From contig JAHLMK010000021.1 in the NCBI GenBank assembly GCA_019915135.1, forward strand, positions 682,001 to 746,000: a DNA stretch of 64,000 nt. The letters are read 5' to 3'. Both the position numbers and the translations under genes were made by a program. This stretch comes from Strobilurus pachycystidiatus (taxonomy: Eukaryota; Basidiomycota; Agaricomycetes; Agaricales; Physalacriaceae). Positions 1-12,100 of the stretch are shown piece by piece (the stretch's first letter is position 1; every line of letters starts with the position of its first letter). The notes under the pieces were generated by a model. That model was not told the origin of the DNA. It made no database searches and saw nothing but the letters and a program-made list of their open reading frames with translations.

Positions 1-943
1 GTCGTCGGCCATGGGCCAAAGAGCTTAGGAGGGATATCCTGTCCGCTAGACATGAGATTCGGGAAGAAAGACGGAGGAAACGACCATACACACCTAGTTT
101 GAGACTCAGCCTTAAAAGGAAGCATTTTGAGCCCAGCCAGACACGGGGTCATCTGATTGTGGATGAGCGTCGGTAGATTGAGCCTGATAGCACATACTAG
201 TTTGAGTGAACGGTATTCGAAGTTCGTATTGCAGTGTGGCGTCCCGGAGGCATGGCTTCCAACTGACGAGTAGATCGGTTATAGGTTATCCGTATGCGTC
301 AACAAAATGTTGGGCGGTTCTCGAGTCATTTGTCGCACTGTGCATCTTCTGGCGGAAGAGAGAGAAGAAAGAATATGGTGGCTGTGCAACCGTTCTCTGC
401 CATGAACCACGACGACGACCGGGCGTCCATTGTCACAAGCCTGGGCTGGCCTCTACCCACGAACATCGCCTCGACGCCGCCGTAGATGTGTGTCCCAAAA
501 CAAGTCTTGGTCTCAGTACCGGAATCTTGCCTTGACGTTATCCGCGCGCCGCCAAAGCCAACCTCGGTCTACGGAATGCATGCATATATTCGGCCGTCTG
601 CGCAGTCTCCTCTGGCTGTGAGGCGATCCGACATAAATGTTCGCACCATACTTTCGCAGTCGGTCGAATTCGGTACTGGATGACAGACTGGCCTCTTGTG
701 ACCGGCTTCTTGAAGCAAAGCAAAACGACGAAAGACACGCTTTTGGGCTCGTGGTAAGTAGTTCTGACAAGCATCCAAATGTTGTCCAGATCTGATGAAT
801 ACATTCAGTCCCACCGTTTGCTGGCGTCTATTCTCAGCGTCCGAGTCTTCCCAACGTCGACGGCGCTTTCCCATCTTCTTCCTCCCTTTCAATACTGAGG
901 CACCTCGCATATCGACCCCACATCACACACGAAGCTTCGCCGC
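1..943. other. Left edge, no supported gene
   Basis: No reading frame here has convincing coding character. A 113-codon minus-strand frame beginning with ATG at 910 has a basic start (MGKRRRRWEDSD, an internal Met), but it lies just downstream of the coiled-coil gene's stop and may be its 3' untranslated region. Confidence 0.4.
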
Positions 944-1677
944 TCAATCCTCATCGACAACAATGGCCATCTCCTTCCCACCACCCACGCGCAGCCGTCC
1001 CTCCAGGATACTCTCCACCACCTCCAACTCTGCAATGTGATCCTCCATCGCCTCTTCCAAATCCTCGTATTCCATACCCATCACCGCCTCCAGATTCTGC
1101 CGCTCGCGTTGCAGAATGTTATATATATCCATATCGCGCCCACGCCGCTCGACCCGCTCGTGCTGTAACAGATTTCGCAGAGCTACATGTACCGCATTGA
1201 GGACGAACATGCAGAGCGATGGAGACGCTCACCGGTCACCTTCGCCTTATGTCTGATTCGCTCTTCCGCAAGCATCTTTTCGAACTCTGGCAAGGAGGCG
1301 AGGTCAGGACTCGGACGGAGGGTGGCTGAGATCCACGCACCTTTGACACGTTTCTCAGCGACCTGGAGGTCGACCTCGTACACTTCGAGCTCTGCGCTCA
1401 GCTCCTCGTTTCGATGCCGTAGCTCCGCAGTGCCTGCTAGCGCGTCGAGACCTGAGATACTGGGTAGGGGAAGCTGCTGTTGCTGCTGGTGATCTGGCAC
1501 TGGCTGAGCATCCACAAATTGAAGCGGCGGCAGGGTGTGATTGTCTGCGATGCCATATTCGCTCGGTCCTGCATAGTCGTACGAGGTTGGCGGGCAGGGG
1601 AACGGCGAATGGTAGTAGTTGGGAAAGGTCCCCCAGTTTGGATTCGGACTCTCGTCGATGGTCTCGGACATGGACAT
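944..1677 (-). CDS. Coiled-coil hypothetical protein
   Basis: Two exons (1677-1233 and 1182-944) joined across a 50-bp phase-1 intron (1183-1232) that starts GTGAGC, ends TAG and carries a CTCAAT branch-like site. The frame closes exactly across it. The start is the first in-frame ATG (1677); a second follows two codons later (1671). The N-terminal third is Pro/Tyr/Gln-rich and includes a run of five Gln. From about residue 75 onward the protein is charged and heptad-like (RHRNEELSAELEVYEV), with a second acidic helix near the C-terminus (EYEDLEEAMEDHIAELEVVE). No catalytic motif or DNA-binding basic region is visible, so a bZIP assignment is not justified. I do not recognise the family. It may act as a scaffold or dimerising protein, but that is only inference from the coiled coil. 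Confidence 0.65.
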
Positions 1678-3073
1678 GATGGATGGGAGAGAGCCTAGTG
1701 CTCGTCCAGGATTTAACAGCACCCAATCATGATCACCGAGTCACCTGTGATGCCGCGAGAAAGCTGGCTTTACGTGTGGCTGCTTTTGGGTTTTGTCACC
1801 GAGAACGAGCCGTGTTTGGGAGGGCTGTTACCTGAAAACCTGTCCTGCTGGCTCAGAGTCACTCCCGTGGTTGTCAAAAGACGATGATGATAATAGGCGC
1901 CAGTGGTTATGACCCGGCGTTCACATGCCGTTCGTGTCCCCATCAGAGCCCAGAAGAATAGCGGTTTACAGCAATCTGTCAGCGGAAGAATGAATTGGTA
2001 TGTCTTGTTCCTGCTTGTGGATCATCGATCTCAATGAGTGGCGTTTAGGTTCTCTTGTACTTTCCTGGACTTTATCAGCCCACACGTTGACTGCCACATT
2101 CGTCGTCTTTGCGGGCTCCTGCATGTGCTAATAACCGAGTTTTGGTGCTCAACAATTAGCCTGCACGCTCCTTCCCGCCAGTGGATATCATATACCACGA
2201 TAACTCTCAAAATTCCCCCGAAGGTCCCGAATCCGTCTGCACCTGATGAACTTTGTTCATCATACGAGCCCTCGTGTGGCCCGCTTCCAGCTCCCGTCTG
2301 CTCTACTCCATCTAGTTTCCTTCCCCACCATGTGCCTGCGCGCCTTCGCCGGCGAACGCCATTACCCTCTCAGCGGGATGCTCAAATTACTCGCAGTCGG
2401 CAGGAACACCTCATATCGGTCTTGTGCGATCTTCTGCTTCGGATAGCCGATCTTTTCGCCCATATTGCCCCGTCGTAGAGGACAGTCCTGTGACTTCTGC
2501 TCCGTCACAGTCTATCGCTTCCACTGGCTTCTTCTGATTTGAAGAGTCTCTGTTGAGTCGTTTCGCGCCACCGGCATCTAGGGTACGACAACGCTCAAGC
2601 CGAGGCAGACATCGCTCGCTGGCCAGCACACTACGCCAGATCCACGCATTCCATCGACAGAACTGTACTACTCTACCATCCTCATACAAAGTCATTCTCT
2701 AATGTTCCTCCTCCGTACATCACCTCACTCAACAGAGAGGCATACCTCGTATCGATGCGTCTCAGGCCCGTCGCTAGAGAGCTCGGCAAAGACAGGGACC
2801 GCCTCCTTACAAGACCACATCCATTCTCACAAGGCGTATAATTGATCGATGTTTCCCAAACCATGGTTCACACTCTAATCGTTCTCCGCTCGGACCGAAA
2901 ACGTCGAACCGCGACTGCTGCATTCCGCCGTCCGTCATCCGTCAAACTCAATCCGACTTGCCCACTTCGAAACGACGCCAACAACGCCGCTCCAGTTTAA
3001 TCTAAATTTGGTCCAGGCGGTGCATATCATTTATATAGCCCACCGAACGTCAACTTTCCTTCTTCTGCTCACC
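1678..3073. other. Intergenic, divergent promoter region
   Basis: Lies between the minus-strand coiled-coil gene and the plus-strand secreted gene at 3074, so it must hold both promoters. A TATA-like element (ttatatag) sits at about 3030-3036, roughly 40 bases before the ATG at 3074. The open frames inside it lack splice support or ATG starts. Confidence 0.4.
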
Positions 3074-3680
3074 ATGCGCCGACTCTGCTGCTTCCTCGTC
3101 CTCGTGTTCTCGTTTGATCTGGTGTATGGCGCACCTATTCCCTGCCGCACCACATCCGCCGACGATACCGTCGTGGGCAGCTTTTCGCAACGAAGGAATA
3201 GCATGTGGTCGTCAATCTATGCTCGCACATTCGATGGTGTGTTCCCTGTCCTTCTTCCTGTACATCCACAACTTCTGATACTGGTGTGCAGAAATTCTAT
3301 GCATCGAACACGAGAGTCATTCTCGTCTATCCTCGTCACAGCTGGATGACTCATTCACCTCTTCGCCAGTACGTCGCGTGGAGGCGCCGTCCGGACAGCC
3401 CGACCTCATTCATTGCGACACGTCGTGTAATATACTACAGGCGATGAGGCATCCACTGGCCGGTGGTTGAGAACTTTTGGGACTTCCTTGCATGATAGTG
3501 TATCAGCTCAGTACGTGATATGGAGAATTATATATTGCATTCATTCCTTCTACGTGCACCTTTGCCGACTTGATGCTTTCACGTCCGATTGGCTTCGCAC
3601 GCTGACCATGCAGAAAGCGACTTGACCCATTCAATGATGGGACAGATACATACACTTGGTGCCTTTCACCCGACTTATGA
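3074..3680 (+). CDS. Putative small secreted protein (122 aa)
   Basis: The ATG at 3074 begins a clear signal peptide (MRRLCCFLVLVFSFDLVYGA). A model with exons 3074-3236, 3292-3368, 3449-3510 and 3614-3680 keeps one frame throughout and gives 122 residues. The first intron (55 bp, GTGTGT...GTGCAG) is solid. The second acceptor (TGAG before 3449) is weaker than the CTACAG eight bases upstream, but only the downstream site keeps the frame open. The last intron starts GTACGTGA. A TATA-like box lies about 40 bases before the start. The mature part is Ser/Asp-rich with few Cys and matches no family I know. An alternative without the later introns would stop at about 3471. The exact exon structure is uncertain; secretion is the better-supported inference. 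Confidence 0.45.
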
Positions 3681-4069
3681 ATCGTTTATTGATCCGTGCT
3701 CCTCAGGTGCAGATGAAGTTCGTTGTATAGACGACGGAAATGCGGCATTTCTCTTCAAGTACATCCGTGACGTCGGTGCGATGGACCCACGATCCTCCCA
3801 CCTTCAAGACAGATTATGGACAGCTCGTCACCACCCTCGACAGAGCAGATCCGTCGATCAGAATGTAACATTGGGATTGGAAGCATTGTTCTCAGTGTTT
3901 TCGGTATCTCCGGCAATGAAGACTGACCGTCGCTCGAAAACACCACACCAGTCCCCGTTCTCCATTTCCTCCACAGAGTATATAATGCCAATAATCGAGA
4001 TGGTGTCTGACCATTTGCTTCCTTCTACCACAAACACTCTTGAGCCGGCTTCAAGTTTTCTCCAGTCTC

Positions 4070-4075
4070 TATAAA
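4070..4075 (+). promoter_or_regulatory. TATA box of secreted protein gene
   Basis: The sequence tataaag lies 29-34 bases upstream of the ATG at 4104. This makes 4104 a more likely start than the in-frame ATG at 4077, which would sit almost on the TATA box. Confidence 0.5.
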
Positions 4076-4103
4076 GATGCACCCTCTCTTCCTCGACCTT
4101 CAT

Positions 4104-4851
4104 ATGGTTCTCTCATTCGTCGCTCTCCTCCCGCTTCTCCTCTTCGTCACAGACGCCCGACGCCTCGAAGACCGCCTCACTGGCACTCGTCATCCCGTTC
4201 GCCACGTCTCCGTCATTCCAAGGAATGACTCGAGCTCCAGTTCAGACGATTTTATCCACAGCCTAGTCTTGAAAGCCCAGGCTCTCAATGCGTTCTGGTA
4301 CGATAATGCCGACACGAACCCGGGAAACAATGCCATGAATCGATCGTTTTGTGACTGTGCGTAGCAGCTTCAGCTCCTACGTTCACAATCCAGGCTCACT
4401 TCTTTTTCGTACCACAGTGGGCGGGGCCATAGTCAACTGTATCGGCGAGAGAGTGGCTGTCTGTCTTGGCAGCGACGGTGGCTCCGGAACACTTGATCAG
4501 CTCAATGCGACAAAGAAAACCATTAGTGGCCCTCAAGGCGTCTGGAATGTCTTCGAAAGCTGTCCTCCCAAAACTAGATGTCTCGCGATCCCAAAGGTGT
4601 CACAGACGAAATTGACGGCTGGGCTCACAATTGAATGTGGAGATGTGTGTGAGGTTCGAGAGATTATACACGAAGCAGGGGGGACAGGCGGCGTAACAGG
4701 GCACGAGGATGAACGCTCCCTCCAAACTGGAGATATCTCGGCGAACTGCTTTTGTAATGCTGACGGTGATACAACCAAAGGAGACCCCGCATACTGTCCT
4801 AACAAGACCTCTTCGGCGAAGCCAACGCCAACGCCTGGTACAGGCCGATAA
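4104..4851 (+). CDS. Secreted Cys-containing protein (228 aa)
   Basis: Exons 4104-4356 and 4418-4851 join across a 61-bp phase-1 intron (gtgcgtag...accacag). The frame closes to give FCDLGGAIVNCIGERVAVCL at the junction. The N-terminus from the ATG at 4104 is a textbook signal peptide (MVLSFVALLPLLLFVTDA), probably cleaved near the Ala before RRLEDR. A longer form from the ATG at 4077 is possible but is disfavoured by the TATA box at 4070. The mature protein has about ten Cys, spaced as if in disulphides (CDL, NC, VCL, SCPP, RCL, ECGDVCE, NCFCN, YCPN), and a Ser/Thr/Pro-rich C-terminal tail. I do not recognise the family. It lies 0.4 kb downstream of another secreted-protein gene in the same orientation. 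Secretion to the cell surface or medium is inferred from the signal peptide. Confidence 0.7.
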
Positions 4852-6671
4852 GCGCCACCTCGCTGCGCAACATGGTACGTAGTCATGTCATTTCAGTTCG
4901 TTTTCGGGCAACACTGATTCGCTTAGACCAGGATTGACTCGAATATTTACATACCCGCTATAGCAGTCCGGTACTGTGTTGAGTACATGACCTATTTAAT
5001 ACTACCTGAATTGAGATGACGTGAACTATAACAACATGTATGTACATTTGCCGCCGACCGGGATGAGTAAATGAATCAGAACAACACCAAATCTGACTCC
5101 GAGCTTTGATGACGACGCTCGAACCTCCCTGCCAGACGTCGAGATCATAAATATCTCCTCCAGCTCGTGTGGCCTGAGCATCATCCTGTGATGCACCCGA
5201 ATGATTGCATTAGTCGCTACCCCACTCAGAGCCACTGCGAATGTCCTAGAGTCCTACGCCGGATATTCAACACCTTGTAGCGATCGCAGTGCTCCGTCGT
5301 CCGCCGGGTACCGCTATTGAACGCGCTCTGGCGCATGGACCCCACGAATGGGTGCCTCCACTTTCCTTCGCCAGTCCGGTAGGGTGCGACAGTGTCCCAT
5401 GGTAGTACGCTGCCCTACAATCCTTCCTGAGTGTTCGAGGCACAAGCATGCTCAGATAAAGCTCGCGATGTGATAACGATGGTTCTGTTTAGATGCAAGG
5501 AGTTTTGACTCTGCCGGAAATAGTGACGCTGGAGTTGTACGGGGTGTAGATCAGTATGGTTGTCCGGATGAATGCTGGGCGGGCCCAATTGTTAGGGCGC
5601 CGGGAACATCTGTCGGTTGTCATGCGCTGTGCGACGCGACGACGGGCAAGATTCGAGGCAGACGGAAAAGGAGGCGCCTCCGGATATGACATGGAGTATG
5701 GAGATGGCACGAAGGATGAAAGTAGACCGTGCATTTACCTCAAGATAGAGACGGAGGGCCGGTAATCATTTTTGAGCGAGCGAAGACCGTGGATGGGGCA
5801 GTTCGTATTCAGATTGAATTTTCATGACGACCAGACCTGAAATAAGCCATCGCGTGCTGAGAGCGTTGTCGACGTGCCCGAAGACGAGATAAACGAGGAA
5901 CGAACTAGATTTCTAGGCCGTTCAGATATGCCGATGATGAGAGCTCGGTTATACACACCTCTCTGTGCCCGTGAGAGCTCTTAGAGATGGAATCATCGCG
6001 AAGACCAGTGTTCGCCACCGAGAGAACCAGTGGGCAAATTGAGTGAGATCGCGTCGTGACTCGTGAGCGACATGGCAAGATCGAGAGTGATGGGCACGCC
6101 AAACACGCACAATTCGTACTCCTTTCCGGCACACCGTCACCAGACTTCCGCAATACGGGCCACTGGCGACCTAAAAACTTCCGTTCTAGCATTCAGCAAT
6201 GCAGAACAACGACCCACACTCAACGGATCCTCTTACCCATCTCCTTTCGCCCATCCGACTCTGCCAGACGCCTCTTTCCGATTTATCACGGTCCTACATC
6301 GCAATATACGCGTCCTGCTAGCGGCCCACGATGGGACATGCCGCTCGACTAGTGTGGGATATCTACATGCTTGCGCGAGGCTCCGTAGCTCAGACCAGGA
6401 ATATGCAGATGAGGTGTCCATCGCTCAACGGCTCTCTTCTCAACCTCGCCTTCTTACCTTGGCCGGATTTGATGTGCGTGAGCTTTCTCATCGCAGTGCG
6501 AGTGCATTTTACTTATCCCATCTCAGTCCAGTCGCGTCCCACCTGTCTGGAATTGAGACACCGCTTCAACGCTCCCGCTAGAAAATCTTCTATTCCCATC
6601 TCCCATCGCGAACAAAAACGGACCGCTCTCTGAATTTCCCCTCGAGTACGAGCCGGTCCTCGTACGCAGGC
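4852..6671. other. Intergenic, nothing convincing
   Basis: Open frames here, including one of 172 codons at 6063-6581, begin with GTG or TTG, show no domain and have no supporting splice sites. I see no gene. Confidence 0.4.
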
Positions 6672-6956
6672 ATGGTCACGTATCGCCCCTTCCACGCCCT
6701 GGTTCCATTCCTGCTCCTTATTCTCGACGCCGTCGGATCCTTTTACATGCCGCCCCAGATTCATCCGAGCTACATTTCAAACATGGGCGAGACGCTGTCC
6801 CGCTTTGGGGCGCGCTCTACACTCAATACGTATCAGCTCGTCTGGCGCAATTCTGGTATTTGCCGCAGTGTACTAGCAAGCCTTCGGCTCCGACCCAACT
6901 TGATTGCCATGGAATCAAAGACGCTTCATTTGACGAGCTTTGCCTCAACAGCTTAG
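6672..6956 (+). CDS. Putative secreted protein, exon structure unresolved
   Basis: The ATG at 6672 opens a hydrophobic signal-like N-terminus (MVTYRPFHALVPFLLLIL). The single reading frame runs 94 codons to a stop at 6956. Downstream frames on the same strand hold Cys-containing stretches (for example GCNEDGLFNLCDV near 6975-7015), which suggests extra exons, but I could not find a set of canonical introns that joins them in frame. It may be a decayed member of the small secreted-protein group seen at 3-5 kb. Family unknown. Confidence 0.3.
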   Translation: MVTYRPFHALVPFLLLILDAVGSFYMPPQIHPSYISNMGETLSRFGARSTLNTYQLVWRNSGICRSVLASLRLRPNLIAMESKTLHLTSFASTA

Positions 6957-8108
6957 GTACCGCTTCTTCACCGGTTGCAACGAGGACGGATTGTTCAACC
7001 TCTGTGATGTTTAGGCGTATATCTCTGATGCGGATGGGATGGCGAGGCTACGGGGGACGAGTGGGTTTATCCATTGGTTGGAGGAGGCGAATGTAATTTC
7101 AAGAGTCGTGTGTTTGAGAGCCCGTCGGACGAGTGCGCCTATGACGCTCAATGGCGGTCCGTCGACCGCCCTCGACTCTCTGTGCATCAGATTGTCCTAT
7201 CGGGTCAGCGTCGGACGTGACTGCGTTGGCTCTTCGAGTTGTATTCACCCTTCGAACCGTCAGTCATCCCTACACACGGTCACTGGTAGCACGCGTCTCA
7301 CTCCATTGCCAGACTTCAATCCGTCAAACAGATCTAATACAAGCGGATCCTACGACCATATATCCAGATAGCAACCATTGCATTTCTTGGCGACTCTGTA
7401 GTCTTTGGCACAGTCCTCGCTAGTACGTATCGCGATTCGGGTGACGCGTGTTGAATAGATTCATTGTTTCCATATGTCTTCACTGTCCCGATCCAGTAGT
7501 AGATTCGAGTCATTCCCCTTATGGGCTATAAGGGCCAAATTGCGAACACGAAACGTAGGTTCGGAGGCCGCAGTAGGCTAGATCCTGAAGTAAAGGACGT
7601 CCGCTTAGTCAGCTAAGGCTGCCGCCACAACGGCATCGCTCTCTTTCTTTCTCTACCACGACATCGGACATGACCGCGACTGTCTAACCGAACCTGCTTG
7701 CGCCAAGATTTGACACTATCTGGCCTCTTTCAAGCTCTGATCGCGCCTTACTGACTCAACGGAGCCCGAACAAGTATATCTCAAGCGTCCTTGAAGTTTC
7801 CTTCTAAGAGACTCTGCGGGTTCTATGCGTACTTGGATCTACTGTGTCTACTCTCTGGTGTTTTCTCGAACTTGCTGTTTCGATGAAGCGCCAAAGTACA
7901 AGGTTGCTACGGGCAGTTGACGGTAGCTTCGTTCGAACAATACGCGCTATGGTTTCCATTGTGGTCGCCTGATGGGCAATGCTGTTCGTCGCCTCTCCGC
8001 TTGTTTTCCTCGCCAGTCGCAGACAATAGTCTCTCTCTGCACTCTCGCATCCATGGCAACCACGTTCTGCTCGACTTAGTACTTATAGTGGCGTACAACT
8101 GACGATGA
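6957..8108. other. Unresolved region after secreted ORF
   Basis: Possible further exons of the 6672 gene at about 6960-7370 cannot be joined confidently. 7430-8108 shows no coding signal. Confidence 0.3.
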
Positions 8109-8342
8109 ATGGTAGAACCATGTCTTTCCCCCCCTTTACTCCCTTCGCTATGGCTCATACTGCACCAGTGTTCAGCCTCTGCCCCATCGATATTCCCCAT
8201 TCCAGCGCCAGAAAGCCCTGTCCAGACGTACAGCCCTGTCCAGACGTACAACTCTGTCCAGTCGTACAACACTGTTCAGACGTACACCCCCATGAATCAG
8301 ATGCCGAGGACGTCAATGAGTTGTGGGAGCAGATTCGAATAG
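8109..8342 (+). CDS. Hypothetical ORF over an 18-bp tandem repeat
   Basis: The ATG at 8109 starts a 77-codon frame with a hydrophobic stretch near the start (LLPSLWLILHQCSA) and a repeat SPVQTYxPVQTY encoded by the 18-bp tandem repeat. The same frame continues after a single TAG (at about 8340) for another 68 codons, so this may be a longer protein broken by one stop or an undetected intron. A second overlapping frame (8105-8680) is also open, so the coding frame cannot be settled by eye. No family recognised. Confidence 0.25.
   Translation: MVEPCLSPPLLPSLWLILHQCSASAPSIFPIPAPESPVQTYSPVQTYNSVQSYNTVQTYTPMNQMPRTSMSCGSRFE
8218..8290 (+). repeat. 18-bp tandem repeat, four copies
   Basis: Four head-to-tail units of the form tcCAGACGTACAnCcCTG, with a few substitutions, lie between about 8218 and 8290. 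The unit length is a multiple of three, so the repeat stays in frame in any coding reading. Confidence 0.85.
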
Positions 8343-9164
8343 ACTGGACCGTGTGTGGTCCATGCTCAGAGGACTCAGCACAGTTGTACTGTCAATTCGT
8401 ATTCAAGTTCATCTCTCCCCAACCACCGGCATTCTGGTTCATCTGGATCAGTAGCTTTCTCGGGTACGTCGTTTATTCTTTCACCTTGTCCTTCACCTGC
8501 TCATCGAATTTCTATTACACAGAATGCGAGACCATTCTTTCATTGAAAGGTGGTTCCAGGAAAATAGATGGCGGAGGCACGGTCTGCCGTACGCCCCAAA
8601 GCGATTATCCGACTCGGTACATGTCTATGTCGGAACGGAAAAGGTCCTGGTCCACCACAGGGCCTATACGTATGCACTGAAAACATTCGAGATGGGACAT
8701 TCCTCGCGGTGGAGCCCGGAGGTATTTGAGACGATGACCACGACCAACTTGTACCCGTTGGTAGAGGAATCTCGTAGAAAGATATCTTCCACCTTCACCC
8801 CGCACACTTTGAGCTGTTTCAGCATGCATCAGCCCGCTGTTCATGTACCTTGTACTCACCCACTGTCTTTTTCTCTTTCCGGTCTTCCATAGATCTTCAT
8901 TTTTTGTCAGTTTCACACTTATGTAGCACATCACTTATGTACGCACACAATGTATCGTAGTTAGTAGTTTCTTATGCAACGGACGTGTCAGTCCTTTTCT
9001 TGGCATCTAAGTTGTGGAACATCGGTTACTTGAGGAGGGACTGACTAGCTCAAAAGTTGGCTGGAATTATCCAAAGAGCGACGGGCCGCTGCCCGATACA
9101 GCCACGGAAATCCGGTCCGGTAGCCATAATAGCGCCGTGATCCCGCAATTTGACAGCATCGTTC
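8343..9164. other. Intergenic, promoter of DUF6535 gene
   Basis: A plus-strand frame of 122 codons (8524-8892) is open but shows no domain. The rest, to 9164, is presumably the promoter of the DUF6535 gene. No TATA box is obvious. Confidence 0.3.
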
Positions 9165-12100
9165 ATGGCTTCTTTACAACTGCCACCTAGTCTCGCCCAA
9201 CCTGCGAACACGCAGGATGCTCAGACCAGCAGCTCTCACAACCATCGCTGCTCCTGCTCGTGCTCAAGCTCCACCGCCGTCGAGTCGAACTCCGATTCCC
9301 AATCTGAAATTCATGCCAACGTGAATGCCACTGGTGGCTGGCCCCCGAGTTCGCTCTACGATGTCTTTCCTCAAGCTCGGGGGAGCAGATTTTTGCCGGC
9401 ATATCGCCCAGAAGTCGATCGTACCTCCAACTGTGAGAGTCTCTGACCTTATTGACGTTCATGTTCGATAACAGCTCAACAGCAGCCCTCGCCGACCCAT
9501 ATGATTACGAGCAGAAGTACGCGCCCGATCCCCAATATGAAGAACTTGGACCCCGCGCTCGCGTTTGGAAGACCTACAACGACGAAAGCGCCAAGTTCGA
9601 CGTGGTAATGGTGGAGACATGGCGAGACGGCCTTGACATGCTTCTCGTTTTTGTGAGTTGTCTACAGCTTTGCTGTTGTAGAGGGGCTGTGGACTGATGC
9701 GACATCCTCGCCGTAGGCAGCATTGTTCTCCGGCGTTGTCACGACTTTCGTGGCGCAGACATGCCAGTCCCTTCGCGCCGATAACACGACAGTCTTGGCT
9801 GTCATAGTGGGCGACCTGCTCAACCTCCAACGGTCCATTGCGAACGGTACTTCCATGCACGTCTTTGCCTCCGACGCACCCGAATCGTCCTACTTCCATC
9901 CACAACCAGCCGACCTTTGGGTCAACGGACTATGGTTCATGAGCCTCGGCCTCAGCCTCTCGACCGTCTTGTTCGCTGTTCTGGCCAAGCAGTGGATCTA
10001 TCTTTACATCGCAGTACCATCCGGCACACCACGCGAATTAGCTCGCGTACGCCACTTTCGTTACATGAGCCTAGAGAAGTGGCATGTCCCGGTGATCATT
10101 GGCTTTCTTCCCGTTCTCATGCACCTTTCGCTGGCGCTATTCTTCCTTGGTATGGTCATATATCTACGAGCCATGAATGTGACAATGGCTATTTCCCTCG
10201 CATGTCTGGCGGGTACCACTTTCCTTGCGTACTCTATCAGCAATATACTTCCACTCCTCTTCCTCGATTGTCCGTACCGTACCCCGCTGTCGCTCTATAT
10301 TCACAGCATCTATGCCCACATTCGACAGTGGGTTTCCTTCCTGTTGCAGCCCGCCTATCTCTGGTTTCTGAAACCAGAACTTAAAGATCATCGTGAACTG
10401 CCTTCCGACGAGCAGCCTTTCAACGGGCAGCTTTTCTACGAGCCGCCCTCCAACGAGCCGCCTTTCAACGAGCCGCCTTCTAACGAGACGCCGTCGTTCA
10501 CCGACGGAGAGCTAAGGATCGTGTCCGGGGTCATGGGAAAGGAAGTTGATGCCCTAGCGCTTTCCTGGCTTCACAACAAGACCGCCAATGCCTCTGTCCA
10601 GAGCATTGTCCTCCAATCCCTCAGCGATCTCCCTCTTGAGAGCATTCCCATTCTCGCGGGACCAAAGGGCATCAAGTACGTCTCAAGGGCAATCCATAGC
10701 GATGGCCACAAAATCCATCAGCCTGTCGATCGTTTCGAGCGGTATCAGCGAGCAGCAATACGCTTCGGAAAGGTCTTTACATTTTCGCCGATTTACAGTG
10801 TTCTTTCGCACCGTGATGCCGCCGCGAAGTTCCTTCGCACAACCTTGATGCATCCCGGGCATGGAGAGGAGCTCGACGTCGTGATTTGGGGAAGAATCTT
10901 TCAAACTGCAATGAGCCGCGGAGTTGATTGGTTGCTCATCAGTGAGGAAGGGCCTCTTTCAGAGCCGTGGGCTCAACTGCTCGACATTGTTGCATTCCAA
11001 CATGCCTGCTCAGTGATGGACTGTGATAACAAGACCAAGAGTCTCTATACGTTCCCTCTTGCACAACCAAAAGATTGTCCGCCCCTGGTCATCACCGCCT
11101 ACGATCACTGTCGGACAAATCTTGCTCACCAGGCTTTTGCCAGCATGCATCTGTCGCTCACCAAATGGGTCCTGCATGTTGGCTTTCAGCATGTTAAGAG
11201 ATCCTTGGAGACGTTCACCCAGAGCATCCCCGATGATATCTTCCTCCACCTCGCAATGCTACAGACGTCTTCGATCCAAGCAACATCCATCCTTGGCGAA
11301 GACCCAGTAACCTTCAAAATGTCTCTCTTCCGCCAAGTCCTTACTGCCGTCAATAGCTATGCCGTCCTTGGCGGGATGTCAGCGAGACACGCAGATGTTG
11401 ACTGTGCTGCTATCTCCGCACTCAAGAAAATCGCTCTTTCGGACGCATTTGGGAGGGGCGACACATTTTCTGATGAAGACGAAGGCGCCATCATCTCGGC
11501 GCTCTTTAGCGCTCTTAATCGACGTCTCGCGATGGCTCAGGCTGCTTCGGAGAATCGCGACTTTTCTTGGTTCACACTGGACGTAGCAGACAAGTTCCTG
11601 AACGTCCTCTTTGGACCTGGAGAATCTAGGGATGGTGGCGAGGCGTTTGCGACTCTGTTCTACTACTCGTTGCAGGCTGGGAATCAGAGTCTGCCTACAC
11701 TGAAACAAATCTACACCGAGATGTTGGAACAAGACTGGCTTGGGGACATGGGCAGTGCATTCGAGCGTGTCAAAGAGCTCCCTGCGGCGATCAGGTCACG
11801 AATGCTCTTTTTGCCTGTTTACTGGCAACCTGGATTTACCTATATGGCTTCGACTTTCGTTGACGGATTGTCTATCATCTTGACCGAGTTCCCGGAGCTT
11901 TTCGAGCGCACGGCCGAGTACATCAGGGATCCGGAAAACTTGGAGACGATTTGCAAGATACTGCTTCTATCTGACGATGATACGCAAGCGCGCATGTGGC
12001 GCTTGGCGGAGCTGGTAAAGATCGATGACATTGATTGGAAAGACTGTCTAGGGAAATTGACTCGCTTCGTTTGCTGTACAGGCGTTAAGAAGGAGTATGC

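Noticed and set aside
2038..2478. 146-codon plus-strand frame
   Set aside because: Begins with GTG, no ATG start, no domain, no introns that extend it.
6063..6581. 172-codon plus-strand frame
   Set aside because: Begins with GTG and has random-looking composition.
8105..8680. 191-codon frame overlapping the 18-bp repeat
   Set aside because: Competes with another frame over the same repeat; no domain, so neither is accepted as a gene with confidence.
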